From assembly GCA_001465935.1 (NCBI GenBank), contig LNKV01000003.1, positions 812,363-876,362 of the forward strand: 64,000 bases of DNA, read 5' to 3'. The translations under genes were made by a program, and so were the position numbers. Below are positions 34,904 through 46,968 of the stretch, piece by piece. The notes below the pieces were generated by a model. It was not told the origin of the DNA and ran no database searches. It was given only the letters and a program-made list of their open reading frames with translations. Every line of letters begins with the position of its first letter. Position 1 is the first letter of the stretch. Source of the stretch: Clarireedia homoeocarpa (taxonomy: Eukaryota > Ascomycota > Leotiomycetes > Helotiales > Rutstroemiaceae).

Positions 34904-36016
34904 TCATATCTCATATACCCTCTCTGTTGCACCACTCTTCATCGGATTCCAGTATCCCCTCTCATTGCCATTTCCCCCACCATCTAACTCTCCAATCCTT
35001 CTCTCAGCAGACAATTCCGCATTAACCATCCTCATTGGTCTGTCGCTTGCTCCTGCTATGTCTAACTTCCTGTTCCCACTCAGCTCCCTATTCAAACCCT
35101 TGTCCTGCGCTTCACTCCCTATCCTCAACCCTCCTTCTTCATTCATCCTCCGCCTCCTCCTCCAAAACCACATCCCTGCCCCAGCTACCATCAGCACCAC
35201 AACCCCCACCGCAATCCCCACACCGATCGCCCCCACGGGCGTCTCGCTCTTCTCCTCCTTCTTATTCTCCAGCGGCTTCGAACTCGACGAAACCAGCGCC
35301 GCTGAGGAAGAAGCCGTCTCAAGGGCCGTGCCCTGAAAATTCGTCGAGATCGCTGTTGCGGAATTCGACGCACGCGTGGTAGAAGTAGATGTTACCGGCG
35401 GCGCAGTTATTTCCGCGAACACTTTGCTGTCGATATTGAAACCGTTCACATGCTGTCCATGAACGAGGAATGTATCGCTCATAGTAAGACTAGTTGGCTG
35501 CATGATACCGCCGGTATTGGATTGGTAGTGGAGGATATCGCCTGAAGTGAGGGTGGACATGCATTGAGAAGGGTAATCGCTGGCATTGTGGGAAGGAAGT
35601 GCGGTTACGAAATCATATTGTCTGTTTTCCTGTTAGAAGATTACCTTTCCCCCCAAAAATTGGAGATTCGATACATACGAAGGGCAGCAAAATATCTCCG
35701 TCACACCGGGAGTTGGGACGGATGTGAGAGCAGTCGTGTAAGCTTGTGGGCAATTAAACGTCGGGCCTATCGAATATGATGTGCCGAACCACCAACTGGT
35801 CACCTCCCGCGGAAGACATAGTGGTGCATTGGTATCAATTACTTTCCCATACAGTGGATCCCACCCAAATGCCCTGCCTGCATCTTTCCCACTGCCGATA
35901 TATACGAGACTGGAGCATTGTGTCGTTAATGGCCATGCGGTGGAAATTGGGAGCCAGGCAGTAATTGAAGCTTGATATGTTTGTAATACCTGGTCGGTAA
36001 ATGTGGTGGATGTCAT
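34904..36016 (-). CDS. Single-pass membrane protein with Cys-rich ectodomain
   Basis: Two exons: 36016-35679 and 35621-34904. The 57-nt intron joins CCPS|QYDF in phase, giving 351 aa. The N-terminal ~180 residues match the pattern of a common filamentous-ascomycete family: TFTDQVLQTYQASITAW, a C..CP..Y module (FNCPQAYTTA) and GVTEIFCCPS. A Ser/Thr/Ala-rich stalk (about 190-235, likely O-glycosylated) leads to one membrane helix (GAIGVGIAVGVVVLMVAGAG) and a WRRRRR stop-transfer. The cytosolic tail is about 85 residues. No classical signal peptide is seen, which is usual for this family as I know it. It is probably a cell-surface protein of unknown role. Confidence 0.82.
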
Positions 36017-37124
36017 CGGGAAGGACTGTATTGAAAGAAGAAAGCGAGCAGGTGAGAGAGAAATGGAAGTTTACTACGTTACTACAGTAGCGTTATGAAT
36101 ATGAACAGTGTAAATTATCAACAGAGGTCAAAGAAGAATAGCGAAGTATCCCGCAGACTAGCTGAGATCTCGGATGACACTACGATCCCAAGTTAGATGA
36201 CAAATATGGTATGGGGCTATTCATGGCCGTATGTACGAAAGTATTTCTAGTCTCGCTGACGTTGGACTTTTAAATTACATCCCAGCCAAATAACCATATG
36301 AGACACAGCGGCTGAGTCGTTGCATACAACCTTACGATGACCCCTTTTGATGAACTAAGGTCAATCTAGAAAATCAAGCCCCGGCGTGAGGAAATACGAA
36401 ATTATCAAGAACAGACAGGAAATTGAAGAAGACCAAAAACTACCGCAAGATACGTCAACCATTAAACTGTCAGGTTGCTCACAAGGGTTTTCACTACCCC
36501 TGAGCTGTGCCTCATTGATACCACAAATGCGGCTGATAAATTGTGGCACGTTCGCGGAGATCTGCTCCTGAAGTCCGACTTCACCTTAGCACCATATATT
36601 TATGTCAACCTAAAAGAATGGACGAAATGTTCGGATCTCGACCGCGTCCGTTTCAAGGCCGTCAGAATTGCCTTTGGTAGAGTTTCAAGATAGAACATTC
36701 GTTTGGTGTTAAGCGCCAACCTTACTTAAGTGTACTAATTGACAATGGTTTCATCGTAAGATTGGCTATGTGGGGTCCGAAGTGTAGAACCCTAAGCCTG
36801 TGAACCGGAGCTGGTATTACAATCCATGTGAGTGAAGAGGGCGCTATCCGAGCTTTGCTCTGACAAAAACTCATGAATTCCGTCGGGGGTATCGTGATGC
36901 CTAGGAGTAAAAGTAACACATAACAAGCGTTGGACCAATATACCGTATTCATTGATGGTAAGTTCATTAAAGTTAGGCTGAGCCAACAAAAGAGGAACTC
37001 GATTCGATTGCGATACCGTCGATGATGATAGTATAGCTCGCACGACGTAAGGTGACGGCCGAGAACGATGGCAGACCATCTTTTACATCAAATTGCAACC
37101 CCCAGTCCATTCCTGCCTGCATCC
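36017..37124. other. Intergenic, no supported gene
   Basis: About 1.1 kb holding the promoter of the membrane-protein gene and the 3' flank of the PCI gene. Frames here are short and lack coding character. Confidence 0.5.
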
Positions 37125-38909
37125 TCATACGCCTGTACCGGGAAATGCACCACCTTTGCTTAGGACAACGATACCGCGTTCTCGTGCAATATATCCTTTC
37201 ATCAGGCTCTGCCAACTGTTAACGTCACTGTTCATCGCAAAATTCTGCTGACCAGTAGAGGCTGTTGAAGGAGATTGACCAACCTTGTATATCATGTTCG
37301 CAAGCAGACACTCAACTTCATCATTCTCTATTGTCTCTTTGCTCCCGATACTAATGGCGGCTCCAAATTCAGCAACTGGAATTCTAGTTCGGCGTACGGG
37401 AGCTGCAGCAGAGTCCTTGGCTTCTTCATATCCGCCGGCAATGAAGACCTTACGGAGAAGATTGCGTAATGCAATATCGCGACCTCTTTCGAGAGTTAAG
37501 TAGATGCGCCGCTTCACAAATTCATTCTCTCCAGCGACTAGAGCAGCATCGAATCCAGATAGATCGCCTTTCTTAATGCACCTGGAGAGTGGTAGGAACA
37601 ACTTTTGGAGCTTCGGATATGGTGCCAAGAGAGCCTGAGTAGGAAGAGTGTGGGTAGTGAGAAGATGGCATGGTATCAAGTATGTTAAAATGAGTCTATG
37701 CATTACGGTCAGTAATTGAACTTCAATGATGTTAGGGTAATTCGATGCCCACTCTTTGTTCTTTTTGGAATCCTTGTGGCACATCTTCCACGCTTCTGTG
37801 AGATTCTTTTCCGCCTAGAGCAGACTCCATTAGCATTGCAGAGACCAGCGATTCTTCGAGGATAATTCTTACCTCTGCGTAATGTTCTTCTAGGAAGTAT
37901 ATGACTCCGACATAGTATTTGAAAGTTACCTGGTGAGATAGAGGAAATGACTCCAAGCTAGGCATATCACCCCTATATGCTTGGATGGCGTTGAGGATAT
38001 TTCGGGATAATCCGATGGAGTTCAGCTTGAAGTAGGTCTTGAAAAGAAGATTAATGATATTGTATGTCGCCCATTTTCGAGACTCATCAAGAGACGCTCT
38101 TTTCCACACAATTAGTACATTGTGTCGAACCGTGAGAGTACGAGCTCACCTGTCGCTTAGACATAACGTGAAGATACGGTTGAGCTGTCTTGCAGCATCT
38201 TCGAGTTTCTCATTCTTTTCGGATTCCGGATTCATGTCCTCTTGGAAACTCGTGACAGCACCAACCACAGTGCCAGTTGCTTCATCGGCCTTTATGGCAA
38301 ATATTCGCATGTATTTTCCCGCTACGTATAGGCAGGGCACCGTCCAAGCTTCGAATCCACAAGCACTGTAACCACGGATGAGAGAATTTGTCATCTCCTT
38401 CCACGCTTCATACACTTTCGTCCAGGCATCCTATGCGATGATTAGTAGCATGGACAAACAACCGTCTAAGTCCTTAACGGTGCCTTCTGGAGATCATCCC
38501 GGAAGAGGAGCTTAATGGCACATCACGTGCTTAGGATGCTTCTTTGCGGAAACAAGCAGCCTTGAGACATGGTCGCGCGAGTACTCTCCCAGTCCCTTCG
38601 AGCTAAAGAAAGCTAGCATACCTTTGAATTCTCCATTCCCAATGGCTCGGCATGTAGTATCATACCTACTGCCTTCCAAAATCCGCAAAAGACATCAACC
38701 CACCCATTGGCCTCTTCTACAGGGGCATTTAATGGCGACCTGTCATCGTAGAGCAGTTGATACTTGATGTCCTTCTTGACGTGCTCATAGTTTGTGCTCC
38801 GATAAAAGGATCGGAGTTTGTCGAATGCTGCAGGATAAAGGGCCATGGATACCCCGTATCCATTTCCCTCATTGTAGGCAGATTTGAAGTCTTCGAAGAA
38901 AGAGTCCAT
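37125..38909 (-). CDS. csn12: CSN12/Thp1-family PCI-domain protein
   Basis: Four exons: 38909-38622, 38430-38150, 38098-37873 and 37814-37125, all in phase, giving 494 aa. The start MDSFFEDFKSAYNEGNGY is typical of fungal Csn12-like proteins. The middle contains an alpha-solenoid (ATYNIINLLFKTYFKLN, then FKYYVGVIYFLEEHYAEAEK and LTYLIPCHLL), and the C-terminus holds the PCI winged helix, ending MIYKVGQ and ARERGIVVLSKGGAFPGTGV. Csn12/Thp1/PCID2 proteins act in TREX-2 mRNA export or associate with the COP9 signalosome. Sequence alone does not tell me which. Exon 2 carries an acidic insert (MNPESEKNEKLEDAA). It is divergent from the eL20 gene. Confidence 0.87.
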
Positions 38910-39518
38910 CTCTGATATGGGATGCGCGTGGTATGAGTAGAGACGCGAATTTTGTAGGAAGAACTAAGCCAGGATGCTGTTTTCCTGATGATACCAACTG
39001 ATGGTAGCTGACAGATGGATAGACAGATGTGAATGGGTATCAAACAGGACTTAATGCGGTGAAGAACAAGAAATGGAATTAAGGCTGCATGACCTTACGG
39101 ATCGAAAGCAAAGTCCATAAGCATTTGAGGTCGTATGATGTGGATTGGAGGTAAATTCACGTGAAGATACAGTCACCAAGAAGCATTCATAGGGATTGGG
39201 TGTACATCTGAAGAATGATATCAATAATATCGACTTGGAATTTATTACCTGCACACCCTCAATCCACCTTTCTGGTTTTGGCTGAGAGCATTTACACACT
39301 AACGCTATATAGTAAAGTCGCTTCTCTAGGGCTGTCCAAATTTCAAACCCTTAGCTCAACTTCGAAATTTGCGAGCCGAGAATGAGAACATCGAATTTCG
39401 AAGAGTCTCAACCCCGATTCTGCAGCGACAATTAACGACAACACCTACGGCCAAATATTCACAGTATGTTATTGCTATATCGCGATCCATTGAAGTTCAT
39501 CAGCTAACTTTCATCTAG
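38910..39518. other. Divergent intergenic region, CSN12-like and eL20
   Basis: 609 bp carrying both promoters. Just before the eL20 start the plus strand has a CA/AAC-rich stretch (about 39425-39460) and pyrimidine-rich TTTCATCTAG directly at the start codon, common before fungal ribosomal-protein genes. No discrete factor site can be named. Confidence 0.5.
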
Positions 39519-40614
39519 ATGGGTAAGACAGGTCTTTTTTATTTATTTCTACGGGCGGATACGATGAGAGAAGGGTTGGAGAATGAACGACCACGCATCC
39601 TATGGTTCCTTGATCAAATATATTCAATGTTTTCATGCCTATACACTCTACAAATCCGAGGTCGAATACTCTTTCGGATCGATCAATTGGAGGAAGAACT
39701 GACGGCCGGACGGTTCTCTGCGACTTGGACATTCTACACGAACCGCGCAACCGCACGATCTATACGATGGCAGATATTTTCGGCACCATCATATGTGATG
39801 CAGAGCCGTCGTGCACCTGAATAATGCCACGAACCCACAGCTGTGAATAAAGACGAGAGACTTGATCGATCCGATTGCGAGGCCAGATATCCTTCTAACT
39901 TACCGATCGATTACTTGGAATATTGGATGTCAGAAATTTGGTAGCCACGGAAAGCTAATTTGAGTTTCTTTTTCAGGTCGTCTTAGAGAATACCAGGTCA
40001 TTGGCCGCCATCTGCCATCCGAGGCAAACCCAGCTCCAAAGCTGTACCGCATGAGAATCTTTGCACCAAATACCGTTGTTGCAAAGTCTCGTTTCTGGTA
40101 CTTCTTGATGAAGTTGCGAAAGGTCAAGAAGGCCAACGGTGAGATTGTCAGCTTGAACGAGGTATGCACTCTTAAACCGCGCTTCTAGAGTCAGCCTGGA
40201 TACTGATGCGCGGGTACCTGCAGATCCACGAGAAGCGCCCATTGAAGGTCAAGAACTTCGGTATCTGGATCAGATACGATTCCAGATCCGGAACCCACAA
40301 CATGTACAAAGAGTACCGTGAGATGTCAAGAACCGACGCTGTTGAGGCTTTGTACCAAGATATGGCAGCCAGACATCGTTCTCGATTCAGGTCTATCCAC
40401 GTAAGTCTACATCAGGTTATAGATCCAGTGCCTGTTCTAAACATATTGCAACCAGATCCTCAAGGTCGTCGAAATCGAGAAGACCGAAGACGTCAAGCGC
40501 CCATACATCAAGCAACTCCTCGAAAAGGGCCTTAAATTCCCTCTTCCTCACCGTGTACCCAAGAAAGCTGCAAGCAAACTCTTCGCCGCGAAGCGACCAT
40601 CGACTTTCTACTAA
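39519..40614 (+). CDS. rpl20: 60S ribosomal protein eL20 (L18a/RPL20)
   Basis: Four exons: 39519-39522, 39977-40161, 40224-40400 and 40456-40614, giving 174 aa, the same length as the yeast protein. Exon 1 is only ATGG. A 454-nt intron follows (GTAAGA to TTTTTCAG), after which MG|RLREYQVIGRHLPSEANP continues in phase. Conserved blocks include KSRFWYFLMKLRKVKKANGE, KNFGIWIRYDSRSGTHNMYK and the end HRVPKKAASKLFAAKRPSTFY. The protein sits in the large ribosomal subunit near the 5S rRNA and stalk base. The long first intron may carry regulatory sequence, as in many ribosomal-protein genes (inference). Confidence 0.96.
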
Positions 40615-41651
40615 GTTTTTCGGGCCGAGTTGGGGGGAATGGGTGCAAATATTGGTGTTTTTCGTACATCTCGGACGGATGTTGTAGCATTGGCTCAATG
40701 AACTAGATCACGAGCAGTAAAATGCAAAATACTGAAATGACCTACCTTCACGTGCCTTGCTGAGACTGTGATGTATACTTGGGGCTCCATTTAGAAAGTT
40801 TTAGAGTGAACGAATGTATCTGTGCTTCCTGTCACATGCAAGCGGATCGAGGCATAGTTGTGTCCAGAAGATTGGTAGAGATCCGCTACTCGGCCCGCGT
40901 TGGTGACTATCTCGCACAACTAGGCCACCGTCATATATAGAGATTTCAAAGCCAGCACTGGAAACACCATACACTTTCCTCATCCTATCTAATTGAAGCT
41001 AACAGCTGTGAGGATATTCAGGGTCATGATTCTCCGACGCCGAGACAGCAACAGCTACTCTCATGACTTGCGCACTGTGTCCGCCGGGCATGCGACCTGA
41101 CCCAATGCTGATGTGGCAAACCTCATTGCTTTGGTCTTTGCAATTCTCTCGATGAAGAAGCCATACCATAGCTCTTTCCAAATCATGTTGGATCTTCCAG
41201 CTTTGGTTTGAGGCGGCATGATATTCAATTATTGGCCATAGGCGAGAGAACTCGTTCCTTCCCTTCCGGGTTATTGTTGAGCCGCATTCACCACCCTTTT
41301 TTGAACATTTCCTCCTGTACATACTACACCGAGAATTCACTTCACCTTTGTTCCCATCGTATCAAGTGTGAGATGAGGACACAGCTTGCATATCTAACAA
41401 GGTAGAAGAGTACTTCCTCCATACCACACTGCATCGATGATCTATATCTATATCAATCTGTCGCAATTTTCCACTTCTTTCCTCTGCCCATCGAGTTAGT
41501 AGTGACACCTCAATTGACGTCCTCTGAATACTATGTGCTTTCATGTCGATTTTGCTTTGACTCTTTCACTAGGACTGAATCTCTTTCTTTACCGTTCTTC
41601 ATTCTTGTACGGGGTAACTTCTTGGCTGCGAAAAGGCTCTTCCTCTAAACA
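40615..41651. other. Intergenic, no supported gene
   Basis: About 1 kb between two plus-strand genes. A minus frame at 40999-41340 is open for 113 codons but shows no known motif. The last 200 bases are C/T-rich, in keeping with a promoter for the SRA gene. Confidence 0.5.
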
Positions 41652-43289
41652 ATGCTGCCATTTGGAGGAGGTGCGATGTCGACTCTACCTCAACGGTCCG
41701 CAAACGCGAACGTGAGCAGATGGAAGTCCGAGTACGAGAAGGTGCTTGCAAGACGATCTGCTTGTGAAAATCTCACAGCCAAGCAAGTCGAAGCAAAGGA
41801 GCCCACTGCAACAACCGACAATGATTTCAACATTATTTCTCCTGCAAAAGTCCGTAGGGTTCATTTTGAACAGTCTGCAACAATTACGGACCTCGACGAG
41901 GACCTTATCGATGAAGTCATACTCGAAGCGACTAATAAATCTCGTTCTGCGTCTGAAGCTCTTCCTAAGCCCAATTGTGTCAACCCCCATCCCAAAAAGA
42001 GACAAAAGACTGTGGGTAAGAAGGGTCCACCATCTATCATAAAATATATCTAATTGTGTTTACTCATACTCAACAGATGATACAAAACGTCCTTCGATCA
42101 GCACAACCGCGATCAGCAAGAAGCCACGATTGAAGACCCAAGAAATTCAAATTGAAGAAGAAAATAACCACAAGACACAATCAACTGATGGTTCTCAGAC
42201 ACAAGCAGAGCTGCCTGCATATGCGCCTCCCCGACGAGTTCCTAGTCACGATGTAAATTCTATCTTCAAAAAACGTCATGTCATCGAGACAGCCGATACC
42301 CCTCATCGACGTTTTGATCAACAAATAAACAGAGGTCACTTACAAGAGATTAATATAGTCAAGTCATATATTCAAAATGTGATCCAGACTTCTATTACCC
42401 AGCAGGGAGATCTAACGCACGACATTACAATTCTACGACATCATATCCAGAAACTGGAGTATTTCGATAATGTCAACGAGCTACTTATCCACCGCTCACA
42501 TGTTCTTAAGCAGGAAGGTCTACCCAGGATATATTCTCCTGGAAATAAACTCTACTTTCCAGAGGACATCATCGTCGATGCTAAACGACTAGTCAGAAGA
42601 TGGGAAGCTGGACAGTTTAATGCGTTTATAGACCGAGGAATCAAGCATGAGAAATTAGCCCTCGGTCAAGGCAAAACACGCTGGACTCACAGTCTCAAAT
42701 TCATAGAAAATGGCGTCGATTATCATCGGGCGGCTGATGTTCAAGGCCACAATGGTCTTGACAATGGACAGTGGTGGCAGTCCAGGCTTGCCGTTTTGAG
42801 GGATGGTGCACACGGCGAGATCGAAGCAGGCATCTCTGGAGCTACAAGTGCCCTCGCAATTGTTCTTTCCGCCCAGGGATATGCTAACGTTGATAACGGA
42901 GACGTAAGTTGACAACTTAACATACTTCACCACCCCCAAATCAGAATACTAATCGAGTCCAGGAAATCGAATATGTCGGAACCCCAGGCGAAAAGGGCGA
43001 GCCGAGCAGAGGCACCAAGCTGCTTGACTCGAGTCTGTGTAATCGCATCCCGATTCGTGTTTTGCGATCCGCGAACAGAGATTCGAAATATGCACCCAAG
43101 GCAGGCGTACGGTATGATGGCTTATACCGTATTGTATCGATGAAGTCTCTTGATCCAGATCGGTTTTTAAATAGTTACAAGCTGCAGAGGTTGCCAGGGC
43201 AAGCGCCAATCAGATTTGAAGGACCTGCAATCAGACCAAGTTCATGGGAATTGCTTCAGCTGGATGTTCTTCGGAGTAGGTTCAATTAG
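41652..43289 (+). CDS. SRA-YDG domain protein (putative methylated-DNA reader)
   Basis: Three exons: 41652-42015, 42077-42903 and 42963-43289, phase-consistent, giving 505 aa. An alternative ATG at 41676 (MSTLPQRS) is possible. Residues 1 to about 190 are charged and probably disordered, with a basic KKRQKT patch and acidic EEEN. The middle (about 195-320) is helical. The SRA-YDG domain covers about 325-500: a DVQGHNGLDNGQWW and AHGEIEAGISGA block equivalent to the IHG/GAYS region, NVDNGD, EIEYVGTPGEKG, then NRIPIRVLRSANRDSKYAPK and VRYDGLYRIV. SRA domains flip and bind 5-methylcytosine, often in hemimethylated CpG. No RING or SET partner domain is visible. A chromatin role is therefore likely but unproven. 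Confidence 0.87.
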
Positions 43290-44357
43290 AATGCGAGCTA
43301 TACTGTGTTCTAGCGGGTATGATATTGATGCATGATTTATTGGGCTTGCAATATGCTTGATGTAGATAGTTGTTGCATTTTGCTGGAAACTAGAATGAGA
43401 AAGACAGCTGAGATTCTGATGCATGATTATGTATCTTCATCGTAAAACACTACCCTCGTAATGCCAAATAATCAATCATTGCGATCCAAGCGCCCTTGAG
43501 AACTCCTTCCTCCCATCCATAATGCCTTGCCTGGCCATCAATCAATCAATCAATCAACCATATCATATCAGATCAGTAATTACCCACCGACCCATCCCTC
43601 CATTCATTCACAATTCAGATACAATATCATCTCTCGCACTCCATTCCCACAATCATCCAAGCCCCTTCCCCTCGACCTCCAAAAGTTCATCCCATGCGCC
43701 AGGAAAGAAAGCAGACGCAGCCCCGCTACACACACGGTAGTGAAGTAATCGTGCTCGTGCGTGCTATTCCATTCATCCAAATCAGAGAAAACCCGTGATT
43801 GATTTCATCACAACATCCATCCATCCATCCATCCACCAGCAGCGGTGCAAAGCTTCACTGCCGCGCAGAGAAGTAATGCAAAGTAGCTATCTTCGTGTAT
43901 TGTACGAGTATCGTCCCATGCAGGAAAATGGATATGTGAGGAGGGTCTGGTGTGTGAAAAGATGAAAGGGAATGAATGAAAAGAGAGGGAAAAAAAGAGG
44001 GGGGCGGGGAAGGGGAGATTAAAGGAAAGAGAAGAAAAGGAGAGGAAAGATGAATTGAGTAGTTATCGCTTGTAGGGGGAGAATGAGGAACATGAGATGA
44101 GAACAAAATGTATGTATTGAGGGAAAGGGGAAGGGAAGCGGAAAGAAAGAATGAAAGAAAGAATCGACTGTCAAAGCTGATGCTGATGCTGATGGTGTTT
44201 GTTTACATTAGGTGGGGAAGCGATGGGGGAAGGGAATGACAGGAGAAGAAAAACAAAGAGAATAAAAAAGAAAGACACAGTTACAACGAAAGTAAAGAGG
44301 AATGAAATACAAAATCGCGCAGCTGGTGCATATCGGAACGGCCCTCTAACAAACTAA
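43290..44357. other. Convergent intergenic region with simple repeats
   Basis: About 1.1 kb between two 3' ends. It includes an ATCA run near 43543-43556, a CATC run at 43814-43836 and long G/A-rich tracts at 43930-44300 on the plus strand. Open frames here are pyrimidine/purine-tract translations and are not accepted as genes. Confidence 0.55.
43814..43836. repeat. CATC tetranucleotide microsatellite
   Basis: About five to six tandem CATC units, read directly. Confidence 0.85.
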
Positions 44358-46968
44358 TCAAGATGACACTGGACCCGCCGAACTCCCCCGCGAATCTTCT
44401 CGTCCATGACCACGTGTGTGTCCATGTCCATGTCCATGTCCATGTGCCCTGCCCAACTGACTCTGGAGCGCCTCAACCTGCTGCACCAACTGCGCCTGCA
44501 AATACCCACTAAACATCCCCGTGCGCATCCCGCCTTCCATCTCCTCTTCTCCCTCTCCCATCCCCACCCTCCCCAACAACCCCATAACCTCCATAACCTC
44601 CTCCCTTGCCCTGACCTGCTCCTCCTCGTACATACTCCCCGCGACGGCGCGACTCGTCAGCGCATTCCCACACATCGTGATGCACGTTACGACGAGTCCT
44701 TCGTACGCTTGCTGCGCGTGGGTGAGCGCGATACGGGCGTTCTTCGCGGCGGCGAGGGCGTGGTGGATGTTGGGGATTTGGAGGAGGAGGGTGTTGCGTG
44801 TGGAGGGAGAGGAGGTAGATTGTGCGAGGGAGAGGAGGGAAAGGAGAATACTGGTTGAGCGGGAGAGGGCAGTATCAAAGGGAGGGAGGGCGTTGAGCGG
44901 GGTTGGGGGAGTGGGGGAGGTGGGGGAGGTGGGGTCTGAAGCGATGCGGATGCGATTGTCGGTTTCGGTTTCGGTTTCGGACTCTTTGGGGGGTTGCTTA
45001 TTTGAGGATGGAGGACGAGGAAAGTTGTGGTTGAGAGGTGGATTGGGTTTGGGAGTATGGGAAGCTTGACTTGCACCCTCGGTAATGACGAAAGGATCTT
45101 GGGTTTCCACTTGGCTGACTTCTTCTCCAGTAGCATCCTCCCCTATGTGGATGAAAGTCGTATCATGAGAATGACCAGAATTACCACCAGCGCTGCCTTG
45201 CATACTATTAGACAATCTCAAGTCAGGCTCGACGCGATTCTGACGCCCCGAACGAACCATGGCGGAAAACCTCTCTCGGATTCCTTTGCGAGCTTGTTTG
45301 ACTGGAACCATTGTATCGGACTTGGCCAAAGAAGATCTAGAAACCCGTGAAGAGTTTTTCGCTGCGTCTTTGGAAGTGGTCGCATCGCTTTCGGATTTTC
45401 TGTTTTTGTGTTTGCCTATATTATTCTTTCCCACCTGCGTCAGGGATAACTTGGTTCGAGCGGAGCTTGAAGCTGTGGGGCGCGACAGACGAGAGAATAC
45501 GGAAGACTGATTGCTAGGTACATTGGCTGCGGGTAGCTGATTTTCTGGCGTTGTGGGCAAGGATGACTTTCGCGGTGGATGAAGGCGAACTGGGATAGCA
45601 GGTGCAGGATCGGTTTCTTCTTCTTTGAGGAATATCTTTTCGAAGTCGCGGCTGACATTTCGAGCTCTATGCTTGCGGGAGGTTGGGCGAGTGGGTTGCT
45701 TCTTCGCGTCGATGGATTCGTTGGCTGTGTTAAATGCTGCATCGCCGTGCTCTATGGAGTGGAATTTTCCTATATGCGCATTGTCGTTTGCACTTCCAAC
45801 ATCTTGGGCTTCACCATCTGCTTTGGAAGCACTGTAAGATTCGGAATTAGTCTATTGGTCACTTAATTTGTAGATACGCTTACATTGGGCTGCCATAGAT
45901 CACCTTGCTAGCGTCTCTAGCAAGTCTCATTGTTGGACCAACACCAAGCCTAGTGACGCGATGCTTCATTGAGTTTACGGATCCATTCCAGTCCATGACA
46001 ACTTCGGTTTCTCCTTCTTCGTCATCGTTGATCAGAGTGGGCTCCGGTTCCTTGCTACTAACGGTAGAGGAAACTGCTGGTTCAGTCGAGAAACGAGACG
46101 ATAATGTTTTGTCACCCTTGGCGATAATCTTGTTTTGATTAACTTCCAAACCAATAGATCGATTGGGACGATCTCTGCGCGCCAGGGGGCTGCCGTTTTT
46201 CTGGCTTGAAATATGGTCTGAAGAAACCGTGCGGCAACTGTGTTGAGGAACAGCAAGCGTATAATCATTACCCTCTTTGATGGCAGACTTGCTATGTTGT
46301 TCACGAAGAATGCTGGCGCGCGTTTGACGTATGACAGGCGACGACATTTCTGCGTTGCTGTCTGGGTGGTGTTTGTTGTGAATGCTACTGGCAGTACTGT
46401 TGATATCTTCGACACTTGCAATTTCAAGTTCACATCCAATTGTTGTATCGGAGTCCGACGCATTAAGAGATGTCGCGGCAATAAATGAATTCTTTCTGTT
46501 GTAATGAGAACAGGGTTTCGCAATTGGATAACTCAGAAAAGCTGAAGTTGAAGTTGCAGTTGAAGTTGAATCCGTAGCATCAAACGATGCAAGTCGTTCG
46601 GGCGAGTTGTTCGGAGCAGTGAGTGCTTCTGCTGGTAATGACCTGTCGACGCGTAGGGGCTTTTCGGCCTAATAGTCGCGTTATTAACAAGTGATCCTCT
46701 TCTCATAGTAATGTGTAAGGCGAGCTCGCCTTGGACTTACTAATGTCAAAGAAGGAGTAGGTACAATTGTTTCCGCTTCTACTTCTTGGAAAGATACTTC
46801 CATAACCTTTGAGAGACGTGAATAGAAGTGAGGAGCAGTATCGTAGGGTGTACGAGGTGGATTTCTTCTGTAAGGGATTGCACGGTTTCGTTGTGCTCCG
46901 GTGCCAGTGTTGCGTCTTAACACACGCCGGGCTGGATTTCCGACATCGCGATGATGAGTCCCCGCCAT
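44358..46968 (-). CDS. Large disordered protein, Gly-His repeat near C-terminus
   Basis: Three exons: 46968-46741, 46668-45884 and 45831-44358. Introns are 72 and 52 nt, phases 0 and 2, total 828 aa. The N-terminus is basic (HHRDVGNPARRVLRRNTGTG). The next 500 residues are Ser/Thr-rich, with one more ordered patch VVMDWNGSVNSMKHRVTRLG, then VGPTMRLARDASKVIYGSP. After a basic segment (VPVKQARKGIRERFSAMVR) a Pro/Thr tract leads to a helical C-terminal module (about 660-800) containing IPNIHHALAAAKNARIALTH and QAYEGLVVTCITMCGNALTS. A GHGHGHGHTRGHGRE run ends it. No family is recognised. The helical module may be a coiled-coil interaction domain. Confidence 0.75.

Noticed and set aside
40999..41340. 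Minus-strand frame of 113 codons between eL20 and the SRA gene
   Set aside because: No motif, unusual composition, and it overlaps the probable promoter of the SRA gene; no splice or neighbour support.
44406..45350. Long plus-strand frames opposite the 828-aa gene
   Set aside because: Antisense shadows of a GC- and purine-biased coding exon. The minus strand has a complete, phase-consistent three-exon model.
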